Assembly (NCBI GenBank): GCA_003233475.1
Contig: QILU01000156.1
Span: forward strand, 1 to 11,867
Origin: Ahrensia sp.
GTDB lineage: Bacteria; Pseudomonadota; Alphaproteobacteria; Rhizobiales; Rhizobiaceae
Length of the DNA stretch: 11,867 bases
Reading direction: 5' to 3'
Position 1 is the stretch's first letter. Each line of letters begins with the position of its first letter. Below, piece by piece: positions 1 to 8,069 of this stretch. The position numbers were made by a program, and so were the translations under genes. The notes under the pieces were generated by a model that was not told the DNA's origin, did not search any database, and was given only the letters and a program-made list of their open reading frames with translations.

Positions 1-191
1 CTTCTCAGGCCTTAATGCTAACCGTTCGGGCCAAAGCCCTGCTGGATGGGCGGTTGGCCCCTTCCGTTGATGATGTGATGGCGCTGGCGGAGCCGGTGTT
101 GCAACACCGCATGGCCCTAAACTTTGCTGCGCGCGCCGAAGGGGTGGGTGTTCGCGAGGTTATCAAAGACTTGAAACAGGCCTGGATGTAA
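1..191 (+). CDS. MoxR-family AAA+ ATPase, C-terminal end (partial)
   Basis: Only the last 62 codons are present, in the frame whose first full codon starts at base 3, ending with TAA at 189-191. The peptide contains AKALLDGRLAPSVDDVMALA followed by a PVLQHRM segment and NFAARAEGV. This matches the C-terminal helical lid of MoxR ATPases, where the PSVDDV and L-x-HR segments are typical. The Walker A and B and sensor motifs lie upstream of the window and cannot be checked. MoxR ATPases are thought to act as chaperones that work with VWA-domain partners, and the three genes directly downstream are partners of that type. The DUF58 gene begins 10 nt after this stop, so the two are almost certainly co-transcribed. 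Confidence 0.9.
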   Translation, partial: SQALMLTVRAKALLDGRLAPSVDDVMALAEPVLQHRMALNFAARAEGVGVREVIKDLKQAWM

Positions 192-201
192 GGCGCGCAA
201 T

Positions 202-1131
202 TTGGCTCTTTCCTCCCTTACATCAGGCACAAGCATTGGCACTGCCGCTAAGGTAGAATCCAGCCAGGGGGTGCTTGCTCGTGCCCGCGCACGCGCCGCA
301 CTGGTGCCGGATTTACTGGTGGAGGCACAACAAATTGCCAACACGGTAACAGGTGGTTGGCATGGCAGGCGCAAACGGGGTGCCGGGGATACATTCTGGC
401 AGTTCAGACCCTATAGCGCGGGTGAAAGCATGGCGCGCATTGACTGGCGTCGCTCGGCTCGCGATGAGAGCGCCATTTTTGTGCGCGATCAGGAATGGGA
501 AGCCGCCCATACTGTGTGGGTTTGGGCCGATAACTCTCCTTCCATGCTTTACCGAAGCGAGAGCACGGAAATTTCCAAACAATCACGGGCGCTGGTGTTG
601 GCGCTGGCGCTGATGGAAGTTTTGGCAAAAAGCGGCGAGCGGGTGGGTTGGCCGGGGGTGACAAGAGCATTTTCAAACCGCAATGCGGCAGAGCGCATAG
701 CCGCTGAATTGATGGTGGCGGGTGAAGACGCCCTGCCTTTTCCGCCAATAGAACAATTAAGCAACCGCTCGGAACTGGTGGTGTTTTCAGATTTTCTTGA
801 ACCCATGAATGAAGTGTTGGAACGCCTGAACCGGGTCGCCCAACGGGGAATTCGCGGAACAATGGTGCAGATCATCGATCCGGCAGAAGAGAGTTTTCCG
901 TTTACCGGGCGCACGGAATTTAGCGATCCGGAAACCGGCGAAAAACTCACCTATGGCCGGGCGGAAAGTTTGGGCGAAGATTATAAAAAACTGTTTTCTG
1001 CACGGCGAAGAACATTAAGCGACCATTGCAAACGGTTGGGTTGGAACCATCTGGTTCACCACACTGATCAACTGGCGTCCACCGCCCTTGTGGCGCTTCA
1101 TATGCGGCTTAGCAATGAGGCCCGCGCATGA
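202..1131 (+). CDS. DUF58 domain protein (MoxR-associated)
   Basis: This 309-aa cytoplasmic protein has the DUF58 core at about residues 66-115. It reads FRPYSAGE, then IDWRRSARDE (80-89), a VRDQEWE segment, and then D110-N-S-P-S114, a D-x-S-x-S metal-site (MIDAS-like) motif that marks a VWA-like fold. A second conserved strand, ELVVFSDFLEP, lies at 191-201. No membrane segment is visible. The start is a TTG at 202, with a modest AAGG at 190-193 eight bases upstream. It fits the family N-terminus, and no ATG gives a better one. The gene follows the MoxR stop by 10 nt, and its own stop overlaps the next start by 4 nt. Members of this family travel with MoxR and are presumed to be its substrate adaptors; the biochemical role is unproven. 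Confidence 0.93.
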   Translation: MALSSLTSGTSIGTAAKVESSQGVLARARARAALVPDLLVEAQQIANTVTGGWHGRRKRGAGDTFWQFRPYSAGESMARIDWRRSARDESAIFVRDQEWEAAHTVWVWADNSPSMLYRSESTEISKQSRALVLALALMEVLAKSGERVGWPGVTRAFSNRNAAERIAAELMVAGEDALPFPPIEQLSNRSELVVFSDFLEPMNEVLERLNRVAQRGIRGTMVQIIDPAEESFPFTGRTEFSDPETGEKLTYGRAESLGEDYKKLFSARRRTLSDHCKRLGWNHLVHHTDQLASTALVALHMRLSNEARA

Positions 1132-3965
1132 GCGCGCTTGCCCTTTCATTTGGCTCGCCATTGATTCTGCTGGGCCTGTTGGCGCTGCCGCTGATCTGGT
1201 GGTTGTTGCGGCTCACCCCGCCCAAACCCCGGCAGGAGGTTTTTCCGCCAACCCGGATTTTGGAAGAAATTGCCCGGCGGGAAGAAACTCCGGCGCAAAG
1301 CCCGTGGTGGCTAACCCTGTTGCGGCTGCTGATGGCCGGGCTGGTTGTGCTGGCTCTTTCTGAACCGGTTTGGAATGCGCAGGATAATCGGCTTGTCGGT
1401 ACCGATCCGCTGTTAATTGTTGTTGATGATGGCTGGAGTTCGGGGATGAACTGGACGGCGCGAAAGGCCAACGCAACCCTTCTATTGGATGAAGCTGAAA
1501 ACGCCGGACGCCCGGTGGCACTGGTGTTTACCAGCCAGGGGAGCAAGGCCGATATTAAAGGCGCTCTGGTGCAGGACGTTCGCGCCCGGCTGGCAAGCGC
1601 CAACCCCAGGCCTGTTCGTTCTGATTACTCCGGACTGGCCGCGAAGATTGTTGAAGGGGGTTCGGGTCAGTTTGGCAGTGTCGCTTGGCTTTCCAGCGGG
1701 TTGGAGGTTGAAGGCACGGGGGAATTAATAAACGCGATCAAATCCACAAACATTAGCCAGGTGCTTTATTACGGGCCTAAAACAGATGGGATTTCTGTTT
1801 TGACCAAGGTTGCAAATACCCCGGAAGCGCTGACCATTGTATTGGAACGGGCCGGACAATCGGGAACCTTGACCGGAAAGGTGGGAGCGTTTGACCAAAA
1901 GGGCCGTTCTATCTCCGTTTCCGATTTCACCATTAAACAAGATGAGCAGACAACAATTGTGAAATTCGCCCTTCCAGTGGAATTGCGCAATGAGATTACC
2001 CGTATCGCCATTCAAAATGGCAGCCACGCCGGGGCGGTGCAGTTGCTCGATGAACGGTTTCGCCGACGCCGGGTCGGGTTGATTTCCGGGGGCAATGCGG
2101 ACCAGGCCCAGCCCCTGCTCTCACCGTTGTATTTTATTTCCCGCGCGCTTAGCCCGTTTAGCGAAGTGCGAGAATCCCGCGCTGCAAATGTGGCCAAGGC
2201 GGTGCCGCAATTGATTGAAGAAAATGTTTCCACAATGGTGCTGGCCGATATTGGCACCCTGCCGGGAGACACCGCAAATATTTTAGAAAAATGGGTGCAA
2301 AATGGCGGCATGCTGGTGCGCTTTGCCGGGCCGCGGCTGGCCACTGCGAAAGACGACACGCTGGTTCCGGTGGAATTGCGCCTTGGCGGGCGCAGCCTTG
2401 GTGGCACATTGACATGGGGTACACCGCAACCGCTGGCTTCGTTCGAGGAAAGCAGTCCGTTTAACGGCATTCCTGTTCCAAAAGATGTTGCCGTTTCACG
2501 CCAGGTGCTGGCGGAACCGGGAATTGAGCTGCAGGACAAAACCTGGGCGAGCCTTGCCGATGGCACGCCGCTGGTGACCGCCAGTAAACGGGGTCAGGGG
2601 TGGATTGTATTGTTCCATGTAACCGCAGACGCGAGTTGGTCGAATTTGCCCTTGTCCGGCGCTTTTGTAGACATGCTGCGCCGCATTGTGGCGGTTTCCA
2701 ACGGTGCCATTGCCGCCGATCGGGCACGGGCCGGAGCAGTTGGAGAAAAAGCGCCTGAGGCTGCAAATTCATCCCAAGGGGTTTCCATGCCCCCGTTACG
2801 GATGATCGACGGATTTGGCAAACTGGTTTCGCCTGACGGCAACACAAGGCCGTTAATTGTCAGCCCGGACAAAGCCCCGCTTGTTACCCTTGAAAACCCG
2901 CCCGGAACCTATGGCACAGAAGATGCATTTGTTGCCCTGAACCTTTTTGAAGGCCCTGCAAACTTAAAAATACTCGACCCTGCTTTGTTGCCTGAAGGCA
3001 CTTCGCAACAAAACTACAGCGCAGCACAGGCAACTGAATTCAAGCCGTGGCTGTTGGCGCTCGCCCTGTTGCTGTTGACTTTGGATTGTATTGCGGTTTT
3101 GTGGATGGCCGGGGCATTGCGCAAATCCGTGCCAATGGTTTCTCGTACAGCCGCTGGCGTTTTATTGCTGGGGTTCCTGTTGGTCTCGGTTCCGGAAACC
3201 GCGAGAGCGCAGGACGCCGATATTGATTATGAAAACACCCTTCGCACCCGCATTGCTTATGTGATCACCGGCGATCCGCAACTGGATTCCCTGAGTAGAA
3301 AAGGGCTTATCGGGCTAACCCGCTTTATTTCCACGCGAACATCGCTGGAACCGGGGCCGCCGGTTGGGGTTAATATATTGGAAGATGAGCTGGCTTTTTA
3401 CCCCCTGCTTTACTGGCCGATTTCAAGCACTTCATCTTTACCAAGCCAGGAGGCCATGGGGCGGATTGACGCCTTTATGAAAAAGGGCGGCAGTGTTTTG
3501 TTTGATACACGAGACCAGCTTACCGGTGGTTTTGGCGGAGCGCGGGTTTCTGCTGAAACTCAAAGGCTTCGTGAAATACTCTCAACCCTGGATATTCCAC
3601 CACTGGAACCGGTGCCGGAAAACCATGTTCTTACCCGCGCCTTTTACCTGCTCAGTGTTTTTCCCGGCCGCTATTTGGAGGGCAAGCTGTGGGTGGAAGC
3701 TTCTTCAATTGATGAGCAGGACGCCAACCGCCCGGCGGGGGTGGGAGACGGAGTTTCTTCAATAATGATTACGTCCAACGATCTGGCCGGGGCCTGGGCG
3801 GTTGAACCAAGTGGTGCGCCCAGCCTGCCGATTGTGCCGCCCAATCCAACCCAGCGGGTCTATGCTTATCGCACAGGGGTGAACATCATCATGTACACCC
3901 TGACCGGGAACTACAAATCTGATCAGGTGCATATTCCTGCCCTGTTGGAAAGGCTGGGGCAATGA
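1128..3965 (+). CDS. Large membrane protein: BatA-like N-terminus, VWA-like domain, C-terminal DUF4159
   Basis: This is a 945-aa protein. Residues 1-85 form the double-anchor N-terminus seen in BatA-type proteins: two hydrophobic segments, about 8-27 and 60-78, with PPKP and FPPTRIL between them. A VWA-like domain follows, but the metal site is degenerate: LLIVVDDGWSSG at 95-106 has no D-x-S-x-S. A glutamine-amidotransferase-like region is likely at about 315-400. Two more hydrophobic segments occur at about 640-662 and 673-690. The second ends in ARAQDA, which looks like a signal-peptidase-type boundary. The DUF4159 domain (about 700-940) then begins with YENTLRTRIAYV and includes FYPLLYWP and a GGSVLFDTRD strand. 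The start overlaps the DUF58 stop (ATGA, 1128-1131), with GAGG seven bases upstream. Domain layout suggests an envelope-anchored partner of the MoxR/DUF58 pair; its substrate is unknown. Confidence 0.9.
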   Translation: MSALALSFGSPLILLGLLALPLIWWLLRLTPPKPRQEVFPPTRILEEIARREETPAQSPWWLTLLRLLMAGLVVLALSEPVWNAQDNRLVGTDPLLIVVDDGWSSGMNWTARKANATLLLDEAENAGRPVALVFTSQGSKADIKGALVQDVRARLASANPRPVRSDYSGLAAKIVEGGSGQFGSVAWLSSGLEVEGTGELINAIKSTNISQVLYYGPKTDGISVLTKVANTPEALTIVLERAGQSGTLTGKVGAFDQKGRSISVSDFTIKQDEQTTIVKFALPVELRNEITRIAIQNGSHAGAVQLLDERFRRRRVGLISGGNADQAQPLLSPLYFISRALSPFSEVRESRAANVAKAVPQLIEENVSTMVLADIGTLPGDTANILEKWVQNGGMLVRFAGPRLATAKDDTLVPVELRLGGRSLGGTLTWGTPQPLASFEESSPFNGIPVPKDVAVSRQVLAEPGIELQDKTWASLADGTPLVTASKRGQGWIVLFHVTADASWSNLPLSGAFVDMLRRIVAVSNGAIAADRARAGAVGEKAPEAANSSQGVSMPPLRMIDGFGKLVSPDGNTRPLIVSPDKAPLVTLENPPGTYGTEDAFVALNLFEGPANLKILDPALLPEGTSQQNYSAAQATEFKPWLLALALLLLTLDCIAVLWMAGALRKSVPMVSRTAAGVLLLGFLLVSVPETARAQDADIDYENTLRTRIAYVITGDPQLDSLSRKGLIGLTRFISTRTSLEPGPPVGVNILEDELAFYPLLYWPISSTSSLPSQEAMGRIDAFMKKGGSVLFDTRDQLTGGFGGARVSAETQRLREILSTLDIPPLEPVPENHVLTRAFYLLSVFPGRYLEGKLWVEASSIDEQDANRPAGVGDGVSSIMITSNDLAGAWAVEPSGAPSLPIVPPNPTQRVYAYRTGVNIIMYTLTGNYKSDQVHIPALLERLGQ

Positions 3966-6064
3966 GCGGTTGGTCTGTTATATTCGCGCCTTTGCTGCCG
4001 TGGACGGTTCTGGGAATAATTGCCGCGCTTGCCGGGGCCTTGGCCTTATATGGAATATTGCGCGGATTGCGTGGCAGCTGGGTGCGCCTGGCCGCATGGG
4101 CAATGCTGGCGCTGGCGCTGGCAAACCCTTCTTTGTTGCAAGAAGACCGGGAGCCGTTAAAAACCATTGTTGCTTTGGTGGTGGATGAAACTGACAGCCA
4201 AAAATTTGACGGTAGAGCCGAGCAAACCAACGCCACCCGTGACGCGCTTAAAAAGCTCATCGGCAGGTTTCCGAATTTTGAACTTCGCGAAGTTGTGGCC
4301 CGTAACGGTGGTGCGGATTCAGGGGATGCGTCCACGGCATTGTTTGCTGCACTGAAAAACTCTTTGCAGGACGTTCCGCCGGAGCAGATTGGCGGCGCAA
4401 TTCTACTCACCGACGGGCAGGTGCATGACATTCCCCAACAGGCAAGGGCACTTGGGTTTAACGCCCCGGTGCATGCGCTTATCAGCGGCAAGGAAGATGA
4501 TCGGGATCGGCGCATAACCATCATTCGCGCCCCTCGATTTGGCATTGTGGGGGCCAATCAGGAAATCGTTTATATGGTGCAGGACGCCAATATTGATGGC
4601 GCGACTTCAGGGGGATTGGTGGAAGTCCGGATTTCAATCGACGGGGAACAGGTTTCGGTTGAACAGGTGTTGCCGGGGGAACAAACAAGCTTCTTTTTTG
4701 ATGTTCCCCACGGGGGAAAGAATATTGTTGAATTTAGCGTAAGCCCGGTTGATGGGGAGATTACCACCACAAACAATCAGGTGTTCACCGTGCTGGATGG
4801 CATACGCGAAAATCTGCGGGTTCTGCTGGTGTCTGGCGAACCCCATGCGGGGGAGCGCACCTGGCGCAACCTGTTGAAATCTGATGCCTCGGTGGATCTG
4901 GTGCATTTCACTATTTTGCGGCCGCCGGAAAAACAAGATGGCACGCCGATCAATCAACTCTCGCTTATCGCGTTCCCGACACGGGAATTGTTCATTGAAA
5001 AAATTGATGAGTTCGATCTGATTATTTTCGACCGCTACAAGCGGCGCGGGGTTTTGCCTGTTTTGTATTTTGACAATATCGCACGTTATCTCAAGGAAGG
5101 CGGGGCCATACTCATTGCAGCGGGGCCGGAACACGCGGGGGTGGCAAGTATTCAACGCACGCCGCTGGCCACCGTATTGCCGATTGAACCCACGGGTAAT
5201 ATCAGCGAAGGCCCTTTTTACCCGACTGTCTCGGAGGCCGGGCGGCGTCATCCGGTGACGCGAAATCTGCCCGGCCTACAGGCTCGGGATTCTAAAAAGC
5301 CGCCCGAGTGGAGCCGCTGGTTTAGGATAATTGATGGTGAAAATGCGCAAGGGGATGTGATTATGGAAGGGGCTGACAACAGCCCCCTGCTGGTGCTCAA
5401 CCGCCCCGGAAAAGGCCGTATTGCCGTATTAATGTCTGACCAAATCTGGCTTTGGGCAAGGGGTTTTGAGGGGGGCGGGCCCCACACCCAATTGTTGCGC
5501 CGACTGGGGCATTGGCTGATGAAGGAGCCTGAGTTGAACGAGGAAGCTTTGCGCGCCAAAGCAATTGGCGACCGGCTGGTTATTGAGCGGCAGACAATGG
5601 GGGATAATCCGGGCGATCTGGCGCTCATTACACCGGAGGGAAAAGCACTCAATTTGAAATTTACCGATAAGGGCGATGGCCGGTTTGTGGCCGAGTACAC
5701 GGCCAAAACCCTGGGGCTTTACCGGGCGGCAAATGGAGAGTTGACCGCGCTTGCCCATGTGGGACCGACCAACCCGCGGGAATATTCAAAAATCATTTCC
5801 ACTACGCAAGCATTGGCACCCCTTATCGCGCAAACCGGCGGGCTGATTAAGCGCATGGGGCGCGACAACCCGGAACGTTCCCTGCCGCGAATTGTGCCGG
5901 TTCGCGGATCAGGGGCAACCGTTGGCTCCAACTGGATGGGGCTTCGCACAACCAATGCCAGTGTATTGAAGGGAATAACGCGGCTACCCCTGCTAGCGGG
6001 TTTCCTTGGTCTTGGAATACTGTTGCTGGTTTTTGCCGGGATGTGGGCCCGCGAAGGGCGTTAG
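3962..6064 (+). CDS. Membrane protein with VWA-like and glutamine-amidotransferase-like domains
   Basis: This 700-aa protein starts inside the stop of the upstream gene (ATGA, 3962-3965), so translation is probably coupled. Two N-terminal hydrophobic segments (about 11-32 and 40-55) lead into a VWA-like domain. That domain has ALVVDETDSQ at 71-80 (D75-x-T77-x-S79, a plausible MIDAS) and ILLTDGQ at 147-153. A beta-rich region follows at about 185-280. Then comes a class I glutamine-amidotransferase-like fold at about 285-410, with LRVLLVSGEP, FDLIIFDRY and a GGAILIAAGPE strand-turn. No Cys-His-Glu triad can be made out, so it is probably non-catalytic. A single hydrophobic segment at about 675-694 anchors the C-terminus. 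This is the last gene of the operon before the palindrome at 6109. It resembles uncharacterised MoxR-linked membrane proteins of alphaproteobacteria, and function is inferred from context only. Confidence 0.88.
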   Translation: MSGWSVIFAPLLPWTVLGIIAALAGALALYGILRGLRGSWVRLAAWAMLALALANPSLLQEDREPLKTIVALVVDETDSQKFDGRAEQTNATRDALKKLIGRFPNFELREVVARNGGADSGDASTALFAALKNSLQDVPPEQIGGAILLTDGQVHDIPQQARALGFNAPVHALISGKEDDRDRRITIIRAPRFGIVGANQEIVYMVQDANIDGATSGGLVEVRISIDGEQVSVEQVLPGEQTSFFFDVPHGGKNIVEFSVSPVDGEITTTNNQVFTVLDGIRENLRVLLVSGEPHAGERTWRNLLKSDASVDLVHFTILRPPEKQDGTPINQLSLIAFPTRELFIEKIDEFDLIIFDRYKRRGVLPVLYFDNIARYLKEGGAILIAAGPEHAGVASIQRTPLATVLPIEPTGNISEGPFYPTVSEAGRRHPVTRNLPGLQARDSKKPPEWSRWFRIIDGENAQGDVIMEGADNSPLLVLNRPGKGRIAVLMSDQIWLWARGFEGGGPHTQLLRRLGHWLMKEPELNEEALRAKAIGDRLVIERQTMGDNPGDLALITPEGKALNLKFTDKGDGRFVAEYTAKTLGLYRAANGELTALAHVGPTNPREYSKIISTTQALAPLIAQTGGLIKRMGRDNPERSLPRIVPVRGSGATVGSNWMGLRTTNASVLKGITRLPLLAGFLGLGILLLVFAGMWAREGR

Positions 6065-6108
6065 ATGTGGAGCTTTTCATTTTTATGAATTCTCAATTTA
6101 CCGATTCC

Positions 6109-6256
6109 ACCTCCTCCTTGTGGGGAGGTCGAACGCTGTCGCAGACAGGGTTCGGGTGGGGGTAGGAACTGCGGTAAATATGGGTTTTTGAGGGTTATTC
6201 ATACCCCCACCCGAACCTTGCTGACGCAAGTTTCGACCTCCCCACAAGGAGGAGGT
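6109..6256. repeat. Structured palindromic intergenic element, copy 1
   Basis: This is a long imperfect palindrome. An exact 25-bp outer stem pairs 6109-6133 with 6232-6256. An inner stem of 15-16 bp pairs 6149-6164 with 6202-6217. Each arm also carries a small side hairpin between the two stems: CTGTC-GCA-GACAG at 6136-6148 and CTTGC-TGAC-GCAAG at 6217-6230. The apical loop is 6165-6201. Each end can fold alone into a short hairpin (CCTCC 6113-6117 with GGAGG 6124-6128), as in REP-like units. It sits between two convergent genes, 44 nt after the 6064 stop and 9 nt past the acetyltransferase stop, where it could act as a bidirectional terminator or 3' stabiliser. It resembles the palindromic repeats of Rhizobiales (RIME-like or MITE-like); the exact family is not known to me. 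Confidence 0.92.
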
Positions 6257-6264
6257 AGGCGCTC

Positions 6265-6774
6265 TTAAACCCCGCAATGACGGGTCGCCGCCCCGGCAAA
6301 ACTTGAAAGCGCTCCAGGCTGTAATTCGCACGCCAGAATGCGGGCCGGGTCAACCGGGCGTGGCAGGGTAATTTTGCCCGGCGGAACGGGTTCAAATCCA
6401 AACGGAGCATAATAGGAACGATCTCCCACCAGCACAATCAACGGTAGTTGGTTTTGGGTTTTTGCTGCATCAACCGCGGCATTCATCAACGCTTTGCCAA
6501 TGCCCTGAGCATCAAATTTCGGCAACACCCCAAGGGGGCCGAGCATGAGAACAGGCTTTTTGCCCCACAGTATTTTTGTCAGCCGAACGGTGCCAACAAT
6601 TTCATCACCCACTTTTGCAACAAAGGAAAGGGCGATCTCGTGGGGCACGCCTTCGCGCAAAACATAGGCCGCGCGGGTTAACATGGCGGGGCCAAATATA
6701 ATTTGAGTAAGGGATTCAATAATGGAATTATCTGCGGATTTCTCCGGAGATATTAAATAAGAAAAAGATGGCAT
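6265..6774 (-). CDS. GNAT family N-acetyltransferase (YhbS-like)
   Basis: This 169-aa protein is predicted to transfer an acetyl group from acetyl-CoA to an amine; the substrate cannot be deduced. The GNAT core is visible as GTVRLTKI (strand, 61-68), LGPLGVLPKF (79-88), the acetyl-CoA loop DAQGIGKAL (89-96), and VGDRSYYAPFGFEPV (116-130), whose YY-x-x-FGF is typical of the YhbS-like branch. The usual Q/R at the first position of the Q/R-x-x-G-x-G loop is Asp here, which is a departure. The ATG at 6774 has no strong Shine-Dalgarno sequence, but the N-terminus fits and no better start is seen. It is transcribed alone, divergent from the reductase gene, and its stop lies 9 nt from the copy 1 palindrome. 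Confidence 0.88.
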   Translation of the reverse strand: MPSFSYLISPEKSADNSIIESLTQIIFGPAMLTRAAYVLREGVPHEIALSFVAKVGDEIVGTVRLTKILWGKKPVLMLGPLGVLPKFDAQGIGKALMNAAVDAAKTQNQLPLIVLVGDRSYYAPFGFEPVPPGKITLPRPVDPARILACELQPGALSSFAGAATRHCGV

Positions 6775-7079
6775 GGGAAGGCTCTGCTAACGGAACTTCG
6801 GTTTTGTGCCCGGAGTGAATTTTCACAAATTTTGCAACGGACAAACGACAACTGCGGCGATGGTTTGAATCGAAAGGATTTAACCGTATCGCGCTTTACG
6901 AAATTCGTCGTCGCAATGTTGAAGCCAAAAGCATTTATCTAAAACCGACTAATATGTCATTCTTAAAAACCGACCTTTGGTTATCATGTTCATTTCCCAC
7001 CGTCCATAAAAATTATGCCTTGTGGTCAACCGCACCGCCACTTACCTTTACGGCAAACATAACCAAACAGGATTTGACT
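6775..7079. other. Divergent intergenic region, probable promoters for both flanking genes
   Basis: These 305 bases separate the acetyltransferase start (-) from the chosen reductase start (+). A perfect 11-bp inverted repeat, ACGAAATTCGT, lies at 6898-6908 and could be an operator half-site pair or chance. No convincing -35/-10 pair was found; TTGGTT (6977-6982) and CATAAA (7005-7010) are too far apart. The reductase reading frame stays open upstream from 6819 with an ATG at 6954. That stretch does not resemble the family N-terminus, so I treat it as non-coding. Confidence 0.5.
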
Positions 7080-8063
7080 ATGGGATTATTGATTGATGGA
7101 GAGTGGGCCGATCAATGGTACGATACCAAAGAAACCGACGGCAAGTTTAAGCGCAGCGAAGCGGGTTTTAGAAACTGGGTAACCAGTGACGGAAAAGCCG
7201 GCCCTTCGGGAACCGATGGATTTAAGGCCGAGGCCGGGCGCTACCATCTTTATATTTCCCATGCCTGCCCGTGGGCAAACCGCACCGCAATTTTTCGTGT
7301 CCTGAAAGGGCTGGAAAGCGCCATCACTGTCTCAGTTGTTGATCATTATATGGGGGATAAGGGATGGACATTTGGGGTTGAAAAAGATGGATCCACCAAA
7401 GACCATCTAAATGGATTGAGCCACATGCACCAAGTCTATACCGCTGCCAAAACCGATTATACCGGGCGAGTCACTGTTCCTGTATTGTGGGACAAACAAA
7501 AGAACACCATCGTCTCAAACGAATCGAGCGAAATTATCCGCATGTTCAATTCGGAGTTTTCGAGCGTTACCCAAAACGTGGATGATTTTTATCCGGCCAA
7601 ACTGCGCGGTGAGATTGATGAGATCAACACACGCATTTACAGCACGATTAATAACGGCGTTTACAAATGCGGGTTTGCCACTACTCAATCCGCCTATGAA
7701 AACGCGTTTGAACCGCTTTTCGAAACACTGGATTTTCTGGAACAGCGCCTTTCCAACCAGGCTTATCTTGTTGGCGATCAGATTACCGAAGCGGACTGGC
7801 GGCTGTTTACAACGCTTGTTAGGTTTGACCCGGTCTATGTGGGTCACTTCAAATGTAACAAAAAGCGCATAGCCGATTACCCTAACCTTTCCAATTATAC
7901 GAGGCACCTTTATCAATGGCCGAGGGTGGCCGAAACGATAAATATGCGCCACATCAAAGCCCATTATTACGGCTCCCATGAAACCATAAACCCGACAGGA
8001 ATTGTCCCGGTGGGCCCCGAAATTGACTATTTGGCTCCCCACGACAGGGATCGTTTCAGCTAA
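7080..8063 (+). CDS. yqjG: Glutathionyl-hydroquinone reductase (YqjG/ECM4 family, Xi-class GST)
   Basis: This is a 327-aa cytoplasmic enzyme of the family that uses glutathione to reduce glutathionyl-hydroquinones. The catalytic motif is CPWA with Cys63, within YHLYISHACPWANRT (55-69). Further family marks are VPVLWDK (133-139), NESSEIIRM, VYKCGFA with Tyr195, and ADWRLFTTLVRFDPVYVGHF (238-257). HIKAHYYGSH (291-300, Tyr296) and INPTGIVPVGP complete the set. Cys63, Tyr195 and Tyr296 fall at the positions I recall as active-site residues in E. coli YqjG. I chose the ATG at 7080 because MGLLIDGEWADQWYDT is the usual N-terminus and the length matches the family. An in-frame ATG at 6954 would add 42 atypical residues. 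The gene converges on the NUDIX gene with a 6-nt gap and no visible terminator. Confidence 0.93.
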   Translation: MGLLIDGEWADQWYDTKETDGKFKRSEAGFRNWVTSDGKAGPSGTDGFKAEAGRYHLYISHACPWANRTAIFRVLKGLESAITVSVVDHYMGDKGWTFGVEKDGSTKDHLNGLSHMHQVYTAAKTDYTGRVTVPVLWDKQKNTIVSNESSEIIRMFNSEFSSVTQNVDDFYPAKLRGEIDEINTRIYSTINNGVYKCGFATTQSAYENAFEPLFETLDFLEQRLSNQAYLVGDQITEADWRLFTTLVRFDPVYVGHFKCNKKRIADYPNLSNYTRHLYQWPRVAETINMRHIKAHYYGSHETINPTGIVPVGPEIDYLAPHDRDRFS

Positions 8064-8069
8064 AACAAA

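Noticed and set aside
2012..2566. Minus-strand open frame of 184 codons inside the 945-aa gene
   Set aside because: The plus-strand frame is a continuous recognised protein; the antisense peptide is Pro/Ser/Arg-rich, as expected of shadow frames in this GC range.
6109..6256. Reading the palindrome as part of a CRISPR array
   Set aside because: There is one copy per site with no spacers and no cas genes; the structure is a single cruciform.
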